This document shows, piece after piece, positions 1-9,026 of a stretch of 64,000 nt of DNA (position 1 is the first letter of the stretch; the number at the start of each line of letters is the position of its first letter). Under the pieces are notes generated by a model. It searched no databases, was not told the origin of the DNA, and saw only the letters and a program-made list of their open reading frames with translations. This stretch comes from Saliphagus infecundisoli. Lineage in GTDB: Archaea; Halobacteriota; Halobacteria; Halobacteriales; Natrialbaceae. The stretch covers positions 744,001 through 808,000 of the forward strand of contig NZ_JAIWHV010000001.1 in the NCBI RefSeq assembly GCF_020177375.1, written 5' to 3'. The position numbers and the translations under genes were made by a program.

Positions 1-872
<872 letters not shown>

Positions 873-885
873 CGATTCAGACGAG

Positions 886-1617
886 CTACGGCCGCCGCTC
901 GCCGGGCTCTTCGACCGCGTTCTCGAGCGTTCCGACGCCCTCGTAGGTAATCTCGACGGTGTCTCCCGGCTCGAGCAGTCCCGGGTTCGCGGGGCTGCCG
1001 AAGGCGACGACGTCGCCCGGCCGGAACGTAAAGCGCTCGGAGAGGTAGGAAACGACCTCGTAGGGGTCGAACAACATCAGCTCGGTCGAGGCCTCCTGGC
1101 GGCGTTCGCCGGCGACGTCGGTCCACATCTCGATGGCGCGGGGATCGAGGTCGGTTTCGATCCAGGGGCCAAGCGGCGCGGAGCCGTCGAAGGCCTTCCG
1201 GGCGGTTCGTCCCTGCTGATCCAGGGCGTCGACGTCGTTCAGGATCGTATAGCCCCGGACGGCTCCGGGAACCTCCTCGGGCGCGAGGTTCCGACAGCGC
1301 TCGTCGATCACCGCGGCGAGTTCGCCCGCGTAGGTGAGTTCGTCCGTGAACTCGGGGGAGGGGATCGGCTCGCCGGGGGCGACCAGCGCGGCGGGGGGCT
1401 TGATGAAGAAGTCCGGCTCCTCGGGACGGTCGTACTCCATCTGCTCCAGCGTTTCGGCGTAGTTGCGCCCGACGCAGTAGAGCGCGGTCGGCCGACACGG
1501 CGGGAGGAGGTCGCCGTCGACACCGACCTCGTAGCGGCCGTCCTCGGCGTGGACGGTGCCGTCGTCGTAGCGTCCCGATACCGGGCCCTCCGGCGTAGAG
1601 AGTCGTGCGAGTCGCAT
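886..1617 (-). CDS. Fumarylacetoacetate hydrolase (FAH) family protein
   Basis: This 243-aa protein has the FAH fold typical of small bacterial and archaeal members (about 230-250 aa). The substrate loop reads CVGRNYAET (48-56) and FFIKPPAALV (70-79). The acidic metal ligands lie in ELTYAGELAAVID (93-105) and NDVDALDQQ (127-135). Family members hydrolyse or decarboxylate beta-keto acids such as oxaloacetate or catechol-pathway products using Mg2+; the substrate cannot be told from sequence. It is a single gene, convergent with katG and divergent from the polysaccharide deacetylase. The ATG at 1617 is followed directly by the conserved N-terminus MRLARL. Confidence 0.85.
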   Translation of the reverse strand: MRLARLSTPEGPVSGRYDDGTVHAEDGRYEVGVDGDLLPPCRPTALYCVGRNYAETLEQMEYDRPEEPDFFIKPPAALVAPGEPIPSPEFTDELTYAGELAAVIDERCRNLAPEEVPGAVRGYTILNDVDALDQQGRTARKAFDGSAPLGPWIETDLDPRAIEMWTDVAGERRQEASTELMLFDPYEVVSYLSERFTFRPGDVVAFGSPANPGLLEPGDTVEITYEGVGTLENAVEEPGERRP

Positions 1618-1807
1618 ACCGGCGGTCGGTCCCCCTCGCGGTTAGTCGTACCGGCTCCGAGCGCGACCGGGAGACCCGTCGCCCGGTCGGGCACCGTATC
1701 GGCCTCGAACGGACCCAGTCTGTGCAGGTCCCGAAACAGTGGGTAGGTGGGGATTAGCCCCTCGAAATCGGATCATAACGAATTACTGTCGCCGGATCCA
1801 ACAGGTC

Positions 1808-2881
1808 ATGCATCGGCGGGAGTTCCTCACGGGGGTCGTCGCCAACGGCTGTGCGCTGCGGGAGTACGCGCTCGTTCCCGATGCCACCCCTCACGTGGGA
1901 CGCGACCAGCGGCGATCGACCGACGGGGACGCCGGAGGGGCGCCCCTCGAGGAGGCGGCGGGATTGGTGGTGTTCACATACGACGACGGTCCGATCGAGG
2001 ACTACACGATGACCTACCGGGTCCACCGGGAGTACGGCGTCCCCGGCTGTCTCGCCGTCTGTCCCGGGCGGATGGAGGACTCCGGGGGGTTCCTCGAGCC
2101 GGGCCACCTCCGGGAGATGCACGGCGACGGGTGGGGCGTCCTCTCGCATACGTATCGCCACCGCGCGCTCGGGCGGATCGGGCTCGCCGAACCCGCTCGC
2201 GAGGGCGACCGGCGAGCGTACGTCGAAGCCCATCGCCACGGCCGGTTCGAGGGGGATCCGCTGGTCGTCTTCGATGACGAGACGACCGTCTCGGCCACCG
2301 TCGCGGGGCGGGGAAGCGACCCGACCGGCGAGTTCGTCGAGTTCGAGGCCCCCCTCTCGGAGTCGATCGGCGCGTCGGGCTACGTCAGGTATCCCGAGCG
2401 ATTCATGCGGGATGTTCTCGCCAGAACCGACGCACGTCTCGAGTCGTGGGGGGTCGAGGTCTCCGGGTTCGTCTACCCCTACGACCGGTACCACGGCGCC
2501 ATCGAGGGGATCGTCCGCGAGCGCTACGGGGCGGTCGCGAACCACCGCTACGGCGGCGGCCACAACGGGATCGACGGGCTGGATCCGACGACGATGCGCC
2601 GGCGGTACGTCCAGACCGACAAGGCAAGCGAGGCCGAGATCGCGGCGTTCATGGAGACCGCCGCGACGGAAGACGTTCTCGCGATCGTCGGCGCCCACTC
2701 CCAGTTCGAGACGTTCCCCGAGGAGCGCCTCCGCTATACGATCGAGACCGCTCTGGAGTACGACCTCGCGATCGTGACGGTCGGCGAGGCGATCGCCGCC
2801 CTCGCCGGGCGCGACGACGAACCGGCCGGTTCGTCACAGCGACCCCGCGGATCCGTCGACACGAGGTTCCCGCTCCGGTAA
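1808..2881 (+). CDS. Secreted polysaccharide deacetylase family protein (Tat-type N-terminus)
   Basis: This 357-aa protein starts at ATG 1808 (MHRREFLTGV), chosen because it puts a twin-arginine motif at the N-terminus; an in-frame upstream start at 1739 would add 23 residues with no signal. A cysteine soon after (VVANGC) could act as a lipid anchor, but this is uncertain. The NodB-type fold is indicated by motif 1, FTYDDGP, and motif 2, SHTYRHRAL (H-x3-H metal ligands). Relatives remove N- or O-acetyl groups from polysaccharides. The 150-residue middle region is divergent, so the substrate is unknown. It probably acts outside the cell. Confidence 0.8.
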   Translation: MHRREFLTGVVANGCALREYALVPDATPHVGRDQRRSTDGDAGGAPLEEAAGLVVFTYDDGPIEDYTMTYRVHREYGVPGCLAVCPGRMEDSGGFLEPGHLREMHGDGWGVLSHTYRHRALGRIGLAEPAREGDRRAYVEAHRHGRFEGDPLVVFDDETTVSATVAGRGSDPTGEFVEFEAPLSESIGASGYVRYPERFMRDVLARTDARLESWGVEVSGFVYPYDRYHGAIEGIVRERYGAVANHRYGGGHNGIDGLDPTTMRRRYVQTDKASEAEIAAFMETAATEDVLAIVGAHSQFETFPEERLRYTIETALEYDLAIVTVGEAIAALAGRDDEPAGSSQRPRGSVDTRFPLR

Positions 2882-2892
2882 CGAAGGGGGAT

Positions 2893-3201
2893 GTGGTGTC
2901 CGCGAACTCGCGTCCGCGGGGTTGGACCCCTCCCCCGACCGCATCAGGACCACTCGCGGGCGAGGTACTCCTCAAGACGGGTGAGGAGTACATCCACGTC
3001 AGGTACCGCGATCCGGATCGCTACGAGACGATCCGCACCCCCGACTGGGCCGCCGAGGCGGCCCGGTCGGTCTCGGAGGTCCGGACCGGCAAACGAGAGG
3101 ACGAGTGGGAGGTTCAGAGCGTGCTGATCGAGAAGGGCGTCGGCGAGGAGACGGCCCTCGAGCAGGCCGAGGAGATCGTCGAGACGATCGGCGAAGGTTA
3201 G
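2893..3201 (+). CDS. Small acidic haloarchaeal hypothetical protein
   Basis: The protein is 102 aa, starting at GTG 2893 (GTG 2896 is equally possible); a G-rich stretch (2886-2890) just upstream could serve as ribosome binding site. The C-terminal 65 residues look like a folded domain: a GEVLLKTGEEYIHVRYRDPDRYETIRTPDWA core followed by a charged helix. The first 25 residues are proline-rich. It starts 11 nt after the deacetylase stop and may be co-transcribed with it. I do not recognise a family. Confidence 0.6.
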   Translation: MVSANSRPRGWTPPPTASGPLAGEVLLKTGEEYIHVRYRDPDRYETIRTPDWAAEAARSVSEVRTGKREDEWEVQSVLIEKGVGEETALEQAEEIVETIGEG

Positions 3202-3608
3202 CCGAGGACCGCCACGTCGACTCGGACCCGCTCGTCGCCGCGCTCGAGAACCGCTCGCTCGACGACTGCCCCTTCGGCCCGGTCGCGCCAGTCCTCGAGC
3301 GCACGGACGCGGGACGCGCGGTCGTCGGGATCGCCGTCGTCCGACTTCTCCGTCGCGTCTCCGGGGGAGGGGTAGACCGCGAGGACCTCCTCCTCGAGGA
3401 GCGTTGCCGGCCGGCAGTAGGCCGCGTCCCTCCCGGGGGCGTCCCGGAAGACGTGGATCCGGGCGCGCATCCGCCCGTGGAACGGCGGCGTCACCCGGAG
3501 CACGGCCGTGCCGGGGTTCTCGCGGGTGTAGACGACGGCGTCGACGACCGCCTCGGGGTCGACGGCGATCGACCGGACCGCGTCGATCGCGGGGCCGGAG
3601 TCGGCCAT
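3198..3608 (-). CDS. Haloarchaeal hypothetical protein downstream of citrate synthase
   Basis: This 136-aa protein starts at ATG 3608 (MADSGPAID); a GTG at 3614 overlaps the citrate synthase stop by 4 nt and is an alternative. It has an alpha/beta character with a central segment TAVLRVTPPFHGRMRARIHVF, an acidic linker around residue 95 and no signal or membrane segment. The spacing to citrate synthase makes a two-gene operon very likely. No function can be assigned; association with the TCA cycle is by position only. Confidence 0.65.
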   Translation of the reverse strand: MADSGPAIDAVRSIAVDPEAVVDAVVYTRENPGTAVLRVTPPFHGRMRARIHVFRDAPGRDAAYCRPATLLEEEVLAVYPSPGDATEKSDDGDPDDRASRVRALEDWRDRAEGAVVERAVLERGDERVRVDVAVLG

Positions 3609-3610
3609 TC

Positions 3611-4747
3611 TCACTCGCGCTCGTCGATCGGCGTCCAGGCCCGCCCGCGGTCGCCGACGTACTTCGAACGGGGTCGGATCAGCCGGTTGTCCGAGAGTTG
3701 TTCGCGGCAGTGGGCGGTCCAGCCGCCGACCCGGGCGACGGCGAACGTCGTGCTGAACAGCTCCCGGGGGACGCCGACGCCGTGGAGCAAGACGGCGGTG
3801 TAGAACTCGACGTTCGTCGCGAGATCGAGGTCGGGCTGGTACTCCTCGAGCAACTCCTGGGCGACCTCTTCGGTCTCCCGGGCGCTCTCGTAGAACTCGG
3901 TGTCGGGCGCGTCGCCGTCGTAGAAGCGCTCGGCGGCCTCCTCCAGAACTGCCGCCCGCGGGTCACGGACGTCGTACACCCGGTGGCCAAAGCCCATCAG
4001 CCGATCGCCGTCCTCCAACGTTTCCCGGAGGATCGACTCCGTGTCGCCGTCGGCGGTCTCCCGGAGCATCTCCAGGACCGGCCCCGGCGCGCCGCCGTGG
4101 AGAGGTCCCTTCAGCGCGCCGACGCCGCCGGTCACCGCCGAGATCAGGTCCGATTCCGTCGAGACGATTGCCCGCGAGGTGAACGTCGAGGCGTTCAGGC
4201 CGTGGTCGACGACCGCGTTGAGGTAGGTCTCGAGCCCCCTCGCCTCCTCCTCGGTGGGCTCTTCGCCCCGGAGCATGTAGAGGTAGTTCGCCGCGTGCCG
4301 GAGGTCGTCGTGGGGCTCGACGGGCGCTTCGCCCTGGCGGGCGCGCCAGTAGGCCGCGACGATCGTCGGCAACTGTGCGACCGCGAGCAGCGAATCCCGC
4401 TCGGGCTCTTCCTCCCCGCGGGCGAGGGTCGAACTCGCGACCCCCATCCGGAGGGCGTCCATCGCCGACTCGCCGGCCTCGCCGGCCGCCTCGACGACCT
4501 CGCGGGTCGCCGGGTCGAGTTCCCGGTGGGCACTCAGGTCGTCCTCGAACTCCGCCAGTTCCCCCTCCGTCGGGAGCCGGTCGTGGTAGAGCAGGTACAG
4601 GGTCTCCTCGTAGCGTGCGTTTCCCGCGAGCTCTTCGACGGGGTAGCCCGCGATCACGAGTTCCCCCGCCTCGCCGTCGATCGTGCTCAGCCGGGTCTCG
4701 GCCGCGACGATTCCCTCGAGTCCGGCCTTGACGTCGTCGTCTGCCAT
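3611..4747 (-). CDS. citZ: Citrate synthase
   Basis: This 378-aa protein has the usual length of archaeal dimeric citrate synthases. It condenses oxaloacetate and acetyl-CoA. The two conserved histidines are visible in KGPLHGGAPGPV and GFGHRVYDVRDPRA. The segment that normally carries the catalytic Asp (NVDFY) reads NVEFY here (codon 3806-3808), a Glu in its place. The N-terminus (LEGIVAAETRLSTIDGEAGELVIAGYPVEEL) is typical. Translation starts at ATG 4747, with the small gene 3198-3608 following in the same operon. Confidence 0.95.
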   Translation of the reverse strand: MADDDVKAGLEGIVAAETRLSTIDGEAGELVIAGYPVEELAGNARYEETLYLLYHDRLPTEGELAEFEDDLSAHRELDPATREVVEAAGEAGESAMDALRMGVASSTLARGEEEPERDSLLAVAQLPTIVAAYWRARQGEAPVEPHDDLRHAANYLYMLRGEEPTEEEARGLETYLNAVVDHGLNASTFTSRAIVSTESDLISAVTGGVGALKGPLHGGAPGPVLEMLRETADGDTESILRETLEDGDRLMGFGHRVYDVRDPRAAVLEEAAERFYDGDAPDTEFYESARETEEVAQELLEEYQPDLDLATNVEFYTAVLLHGVGVPRELFSTTFAVARVGGWTAHCREQLSDNRLIRPRSKYVGDRGRAWTPIDERE

Positions 4748-4863
4748 ACGGATGGTCGGGCGGGACGACCGTTAACCGTTGGCCTTGAATCCGACCGGCC
4801 GGGGCCGTCCGCCCTGCATTGGAATGGAGAAGGGCCTTTCGCGTCGTCGCGGTTGACTGGTCC

Positions 4864-5442
4864 ATGAGCAAACCCGATTCCTCGGAGACGTGGCTCGGCA
4901 TCCAGCGACTCGCCAGACCGCTCGTGGTCGCGGGCGTCGTCCTCGGACTCGGGCTGGGCGGATTCTTCGACGGGATCGTCCTCCACCAGATCCTGCAGTG
5001 GCACAACATGGTGTCGTCGTACCCCGACCCGAGCGTCGCGAACGACTTCCGGCTGAACGTGGTGGCCGACGGCTTCTTCCACGGGGCGACGTACGTCCTC
5101 ACCCTGCTGGGGATCACCCTCCTCATGCGCGCCTGGCGGCTCTCCGGCGTCCCCGCCTCCCGCCGGACGCTGTTCGGCTCGACGATCGCGGGCTGGGGAC
5201 TGTTCAACACCGTTGAAGGGATACTCAACCACCACCTCCTCGGCATCCACCACGTCTGGCCGGCCGGTCCCGGACCCGTCGTCCTCTGGGACGTCGCCTT
5301 CCTGGTGTGGGGACTGCTCTTCGTCGCCGTCGGCTACGCGATCGTACGGGGCGATCCCTCCGTCTCCCCGACGTCCGACCGGGAGGGCGGGAACCGGGGG
5401 ACGACCCCGGGACCCGCCGAACGGGAACGGGCGAACGACTGA
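4864..5442 (+). CDS. DUF2243 family membrane protein
   Basis: A 192-aa integral membrane protein with four predicted transmembrane segments, at about residues 17-35, 70-90, 103-122 and 143-165. The histidine-rich signatures FFDGIVLHQILQWHNM and HHLLGIHHVW are those of the DUF2243 family, whose function is unknown; the repeated HxxxxHH patterns suggest metal or haem contact, which is inference. ATG 4864 is chosen over an in-frame ATG at 4819. The C-terminal 25 residues are hydrophilic. Divergent from citrate synthase. Confidence 0.85.
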   Translation: MSKPDSSETWLGIQRLARPLVVAGVVLGLGLGGFFDGIVLHQILQWHNMVSSYPDPSVANDFRLNVVADGFFHGATYVLTLLGITLLMRAWRLSGVPASRRTLFGSTIAGWGLFNTVEGILNHHLLGIHHVWPAGPGPVVLWDVAFLVWGLLFVAVGYAIVRGDPSVSPTSDREGGNRGTTPGPAERERAND

Positions 5443-5574
5443 GACGCCCTCTCGAGCCCTCGGCTCTCGCGACCGAGCCGCGAAACGCCGCCGACCGTCG
5501 ACGGCGGCCGGGGCCGTCCCGGCGATACTCCCCGGCTCGCGTAGCCTTTTGGTCCCCGTTCGCATGGCCCGCGT

Positions 5575-6549
5575 ATGGAGTACACGACCCTCGGATCGAC
5601 GGGGATGGAGGTCAGCAAGATCTGTCTGGGCTGTATGAGCTTCGGCTCGCCGGACTGGCGCGAGTGGGTTCTCGAAGAGGACGAGAGCCGGGAGATCATC
5701 GACCGGGCGATCGATCTCGGGATCAACTTCTTCGACACCGCGAACGTCTACTCGCAGGGCGAAAGCGAACGGATCCTCGGCTCCGCACTCGAGGGCTACG
5801 ACCGGGAGGAACTCGTCGTCGCCACGAAGGTGTACGGCTCGATGGGCGACGGCCCCAACCGCGGGGGGCTCTCCCGGAAGGCGATCGACCAGGAGCTTGC
5901 GGCCAGCCTCGATCGGCTGGGGATGGACACGGTCGACCTCTACCAGAGCCACCGCTGGGATTACGACGCGCCCATCGAGGAGACCCTGGGTGCGTTCGAC
6001 GACGCCGTCCGTCGCGGGGACGTCCGCTACGTCGGCACCTCCTCGCAGTGGGCCCACCAGTTCGCCGAGGCCCTCCACGCGAGCGACCGGCTGGACAAAG
6101 AGCGGTTCCAGACGATGCAGAACCACTACAACCTCGTCTACCGCGAGGAGGAACGCGAGATGCTGCCCCTCTGTGAGCGCGAGGGCGTCGGCGTCATCCC
6201 CTGGAGCCCGCTGGCCCGGGGCTACCTCGCCCGCCCTCACGAGGAGGTAGACGCGACGACCCGCGGGGAAAACGAGGATCGCCTCTACGATCACCCCTAC
6301 CGAGAGGGCGGCGGCCGCGAGATCAACGAGCGCGTCGAGGAACTCGCCGACGAGTACGACGCGACGATGGCCCAGATCGCGCTCGCGTGGCTCTTAGAGC
6401 AGGACGCCGTCGACGCCCCGATCGTCGGCACGACGAGCGTCGAGCACCTAGAGGAGGCGGTCGAGGCCATAGAGATCGACCTGTCGGCGAGCGACCGGGA
6501 GTATCTGGAGGAGCCCTACGAGCCGGTCCGGGTCTCGAGTCACTCCTGA
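5575..6549 (+). CDS. Aldo/keto reductase
   Basis: A 324-aa AKR-family NADPH-dependent oxidoreductase with a TIM-barrel fold. The catalytic tetrad can be placed: Asp and Tyr in FFDTANVYSQGESE, Lys in VVATKVYGS and His in YQSHRWDYD. The C-terminal cofactor motif is PIVGTTSVEHLEEAVEA. A close paralogue lies at 20877-21848 on the other strand (323 aa, near-identical architecture). The substrate is unknown. The start MEYTTLGSTG is the conserved family N-terminus. Confidence 0.92.
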   Translation: MEYTTLGSTGMEVSKICLGCMSFGSPDWREWVLEEDESREIIDRAIDLGINFFDTANVYSQGESERILGSALEGYDREELVVATKVYGSMGDGPNRGGLSRKAIDQELAASLDRLGMDTVDLYQSHRWDYDAPIEETLGAFDDAVRRGDVRYVGTSSQWAHQFAEALHASDRLDKERFQTMQNHYNLVYREEEREMLPLCEREGVGVIPWSPLARGYLARPHEEVDATTRGENEDRLYDHPYREGGGREINERVEELADEYDATMAQIALAWLLEQDAVDAPIVGTTSVEHLEEAVEAIEIDLSASDREYLEEPYEPVRVSSHS

Positions 6550-6680
6550 TCGCTCCTGATCGGTCGACGGGTTCCCAGCGGTGGCCGGCGGACCCAACCA
6601 CACGAGGGCGTGAGCCGTCGCTACGAGGGTGAAATGAAAATGTCGAAGTAGATTCGGCCGACCGCAGTGGGTCGTCCGGC

Positions 6681-6875
6681 TTAGAGCCGGGTGACGTTGG
6701 TCGCCCGGGGGCCCTTGGGGGCCTGTTCGATGTCGAACTCGATCTCCTGTCCCTCCTCGAGATCCGGACCGCCAACGTCTTCCATGTGGAAGAACACGTC
6801 GTCGTCCGCGTCGTCAGTCTCGATGAAACCGTAACCGCCCGTGTCGTTGAAGAAATCAACCTTGCCTTTCGCCAT
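6681..6875 (-). CDS. cspA: Cold-shock domain protein CspA-type
   Basis: A 64-aa single cold-shock domain. RNP1 is seen as GGYGFIETD and RNP2 as VFFHMEDV, followed by EGQEIEFDIEQAPKGPRATNV. It binds single-stranded RNA/DNA and probably acts as an RNA chaperone. The start ATG at 6875 sits about 25 nt from a TATA-like CTTATACGG on the minus strand (near 6899-6908), consistent with a leaderless transcript. The 200 nt upstream (6876-7078) hold only this promoter. Confidence 0.95.
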   Translation of the reverse strand: MAKGKVDFFNDTGGYGFIETDDADDDVFFHMEDVGGPDLEEGQEIEFDIEQAPKGPRATNVTRL

Positions 6876-6896
6876 TGCCTTCGTAGAGTGACGGCT

Positions 6897-6910
6897 GACC
6901 CGTATAAGGG
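6897..6910 (-). promoter_or_regulatory. TATA box of the cold-shock gene
   Basis: On the minus strand the sequence reads ACCCTTATACGGGT, centred about 27 nt upstream of ATG 6875, the normal spacing for a leaderless haloarchaeal transcript. Confidence 0.5.
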
Positions 6911-7078
6911 TTTCGTGATCGTTCTCCGGGCCGTGAAACGAATCCTGCGAACGGGAGAGAGCCGCGGGACGCCACAGGATCCGTCCCGACGTCGACGGTC
7001 CCGGAGTTCCCGGCTCTTCGTCGTTCGGGATCTCGCGAGGACCGACATCGGGACCCGCCATACGGGTACGGCCGGCAG

Positions 7079-7618
7079 TCAGGAGAGCCGCGCCGCGAGG
7101 TCGGCCTCGGTGACGATCCCGACGGTTCCCCCGCCCTCGGTGATCATCACCGCCTTGTAGTGGTCCAGCAGGTTCGAGATCTCGTCGATCGTGGCGTCCC
7201 GCGAGACCGTCGGGAAGCTCTCGCTCATGTGTTCGGAGACGGGTTCGTCCCGGGCCGCCGAGTCGAGGCCGACGAGGTCGCCCTGGCTGATCGAGCCGAC
7301 GGGCACCCCATCCTGGATCACGGCGAGCTGGGAGTACGCCTCCTCTTCCATCAGTGTCGCGGCATCGCCGACGGTCTCGTCCGGGGAGACGCTGACGACC
7401 TCCTCGTGCATCAGGTCTCCCACGTGGATCACGTCGCTTTCGGCCTCCTCTAGGGCGGTGACGATCCGCCGCAGCGTCGACAAGCGCGGATCGACGTCGC
7501 CGCCCTCGATCCGGGCGATCAGCGGCTGGGAGACGTCGGCTCGCTCGGCCAACTCGCTCTGGGTCAAGTCGAGATCTGTCCGCCGTTGGCGCAGGTCCGC
7601 GGGCGTCGGGAGCTCCAT
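7079..7618 (-). CDS. HTH-XRE regulator with paired CBS domains
   Basis: The 179-aa protein begins at ATG 7618 (MELPTP). Residues 8-62 form an XRE-type helix-turn-helix (LTQSELAERADVSQPLIARIEGG). Residues 70-179 form two CBS domains (DLMHEEVVSVSPDETVGDAATLM and a second copy ending GIVTEADLAARL). CBS pairs bind adenine nucleotides, so the protein probably couples energy or nucleotide status to transcription. A 6-bp inverted repeat lies between its TATA box and start codon, suggesting autoregulation. Targets are unknown. Divergent from the GNAT gene. Confidence 0.88.
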   Translation of the reverse strand: MELPTPADLRQRRTDLDLTQSELAERADVSQPLIARIEGGDVDPRLSTLRRIVTALEEAESDVIHVGDLMHEEVVSVSPDETVGDAATLMEEEAYSQLAVIQDGVPVGSISQGDLVGLDSAARDEPVSEHMSESFPTVSRDATIDEISNLLDHYKAVMITEGGGTVGIVTEADLAARLS

Positions 7619-7626
7619 GTGCGTGG

Positions 7627-7645
7627 ATAACCACGGGTTATAGAA
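7627..7645 (-). promoter_or_regulatory. Promoter with inverted repeat for the HTH-CBS gene
   Basis: The arms ATAACC (7627-7632) and GGTTAT (7636-7641), separated by ACG, form a perfect inverted repeat that overlaps the minus-strand TATA element TTCTATAAC. It lies 9-23 nt before ATG 7618, a position suited to repressor binding. Confidence 0.5.
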
Positions 7646-7678
7646 ATGTGTTTGGGTCCGAGACGCCATTCACCGGGT

Positions 7679-8221
7679 ATGTCGGGAGGGTCCGGTCGGA
7701 ACTCGGAGGACGGGGTGGCCGTTCGCGAGGCGGTCCTCGAGGACGGCGAGGCGATCCGGGCGGTCCACCGCGAGTCGATCCTGGGGCTCGGCCCGGCGGC
7801 CTACGACGACGAGCAGGTCGCGGCCTGGGCGGCGGGCTGTGCCGACGCCGACTACGTCGCGGGGATCGAGGGCGAAGAGCCCTTCCTCGTCGCGACCGAC
7901 GGGGACGAAATCGTCGGCTTCGGCTCGTTGTCGGTCGGTCCACCCGAGGACTATGCCGCGGACGTCGATTGCGAGGTCACCGGCGTCTACGTCCATCCCG
8001 CCGACGCCGGCCGGGGCGTCGGCTCGCGGCTCCTCGCTGCCCTCGAGGAACGAGCACGGGAAGCCGGCGTCTCCCGCCTCGGGCTGACGGCGTCGGCGAA
8101 CGCGGTCGGCTTCTACGAGTCGCGGGGCTACGAGCGGGTTCGGGCGTACCGCCACGAGTTCTCGGCGGCGCGATCGACCGGCGTCACTGGCCGGGTCGTC
8201 GAGATGAAGCGACGGTTCTAG
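7679..8221 (+). CDS. GNAT family N-acetyltransferase
   Basis: A 180-aa acetyl-CoA-dependent N-acetyltransferase. Motif A, GVYVHPADAGRGVGSRLLAALEERAREAG, includes the pyrophosphate-binding Q/RxxGxG/A pattern; motif B is LGLTASANAVGFYESRGYERV. The N-terminal DGEAIRAVHRESILGLGPAAYDDEQVAAWA is typical of stand-alone GNATs. Its acceptor is unknown. ATG 7679 is preferred to the in-frame ATG 7646, which overlaps the promoter of the divergent regulator. Confidence 0.9.
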   Translation: MSGGSGRNSEDGVAVREAVLEDGEAIRAVHRESILGLGPAAYDDEQVAAWAAGCADADYVAGIEGEEPFLVATDGDEIVGFGSLSVGPPEDYAADVDCEVTGVYVHPADAGRGVGSRLLAALEERAREAGVSRLGLTASANAVGFYESRGYERVRAYRHEFSAARSTGVTGRVVEMKRRF

Positions 8222-8581
8222 TTACTCGTCGTCCTCGCCGTCTACCTCGAACACCTCGACGACCGACAGCGGCACGTCCCGTAAGGCGCCGCCGATCTCG
8301 CTCTTTGCGATCCGGGAGGCGTGTTCCTCGCTGTCGGCGTTGTAGATGTCGATCTCCAGGGCCAGGCCCACCAGGGCGGTCTCGGCCGCGACGAACGCCG
8401 AGTCGAACGGCTCGCCACAGGCCGGACACCCCGTCGCGCCGACCTCGACCTCGACGTACTCCATGTCCTCCTGGTTGAGTCGCTTGCCGGCCTCGCTGAC
8501 GGCGACGCCGATCGCGTCGTCGATCTCCCCGACGTCGCGGACGAGCCACGCGGCCTCCATCCCGACGAGATAGTTTCCCAT
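8222..8581 (-). CDS. UPF0212 (DUF555) family protein, Cys-containing copy
   Basis: This 119-aa protein has the UPF0212 pattern: AWLVRDVGEIDDAIGVAVSEAGKRLN, a CPACGEPFDSAFV segment, and the strongly conserved EEHASRIAKSEIG helix. Function is unknown; the CPxCG pair suggests a zinc ribbon half-site. A diverged paralogue without cysteines is at 33896-34342. It abuts the GNAT stop, convergent and without overlap. Confidence 0.85.
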   Translation of the reverse strand: MGNYLVGMEAAWLVRDVGEIDDAIGVAVSEAGKRLNQEDMEYVEVEVGATGCPACGEPFDSAFVAAETALVGLALEIDIYNADSEEHASRIAKSEIGGALRDVPLSVVEVFEVDGEDDE

Positions 8582-8652
8582 ACCGCCTCCTCGCGCCCGG
8601 CCCTTTCCTGCTTTGTGGTTCGGGCCGGCCGCGCACGAGAGCCCGATAATGG

Positions 8653-8665
8653 CGATAACTTATCG
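8653..8665. promoter_or_regulatory. Perfect palindrome CGATAA-C-TTATCG
   Basis: A 13-nt perfect inverted repeat in the 272-nt gap between the UPF0212 gene and the 55-aa membrane protein gene, 72 nt upstream of the UPF0212 start. Composition is A/T-rich compared with its surroundings. It could be an operator; no regulator can be named. Confidence 0.35.
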
Positions 8666-8815
8666 GAATCGAACGAGTCGATTGTCGTACGGATAGGCAT
8701 GGATCGCCCGAACTGCGGGTACAGTTGTCCTCGAGGAAACCACGATTGAATCGCAGGCAGGCGGCGACCTGAAACGGTAACGAACGATAATACACCCCGG
8801 GGCCGAGGAGGAACG

Positions 8816-8823
8816 TTTATATA
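8816..8823 (+). promoter_or_regulatory. TATA box of the 55-aa protein gene
   Basis: TTTATATA lies 31-38 nt upstream of ATG 8854, a classical archaeal core promoter in an otherwise GC-rich gap. It supports the short gene that follows. Confidence 0.65.
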
Positions 8824-8853
8824 CAACCGTGGGCTCGGGACGGGCGAACGTCG

Positions 8854-9021
8854 ATGAAATCCCGTGTCCGCCGCGTCACGCTGTTCGCACTGTATCAACT
8901 CTGCCTCGTGGCAGGTATCGCCATGATGCCGCTCGCGATCGCCGCCCGCCAGGCCGGCGTCACCCTCCCGATCCACCGGCTGATCGCCGGCGTCGGCGAG
9001 GCCTACGAGAACGCCCAGTAA
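8854..9021 (+). CDS. Small (55 aa) hydrophobic membrane protein
   Basis: ATG 8854 to TAA 9021 encodes 55 residues beginning MKSRVRRVTLFALYQ and ending AYENAQ. Residues 8-30 form one hydrophobic, membrane-spanning helix after a basic N-terminus (K2, R4, R6, R7), so the N-terminus is likely cytoplasmic. A strong TATA box at 8816-8823 supports expression. Codon use is normal for the window. I recognise no function. It is convergent with the lipoprotein gene, 5 nt away. Confidence 0.7.
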   Translation: MKSRVRRVTLFALYQLCLVAGIAMMPLAIAARQAGVTLPIHRLIAGVGEAYENAQ

Positions 9022-9026
9022 TCGGC

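Noticed and set aside
3404-4867. Long plus-strand frame (487 codons) opposite citrate synthase
   Set aside because: Arg/Gly/Pro-rich shadow typical of high-GC antisense frames; citrate synthase on the minus strand is unambiguous.
8699-8749. 16-codon frame MDRPNCGYSCPRGNHD with two Cys
   Set aside because: Too short, and without a clearly placed promoter or ribosome site; possible chance frame in an intergenic gap.
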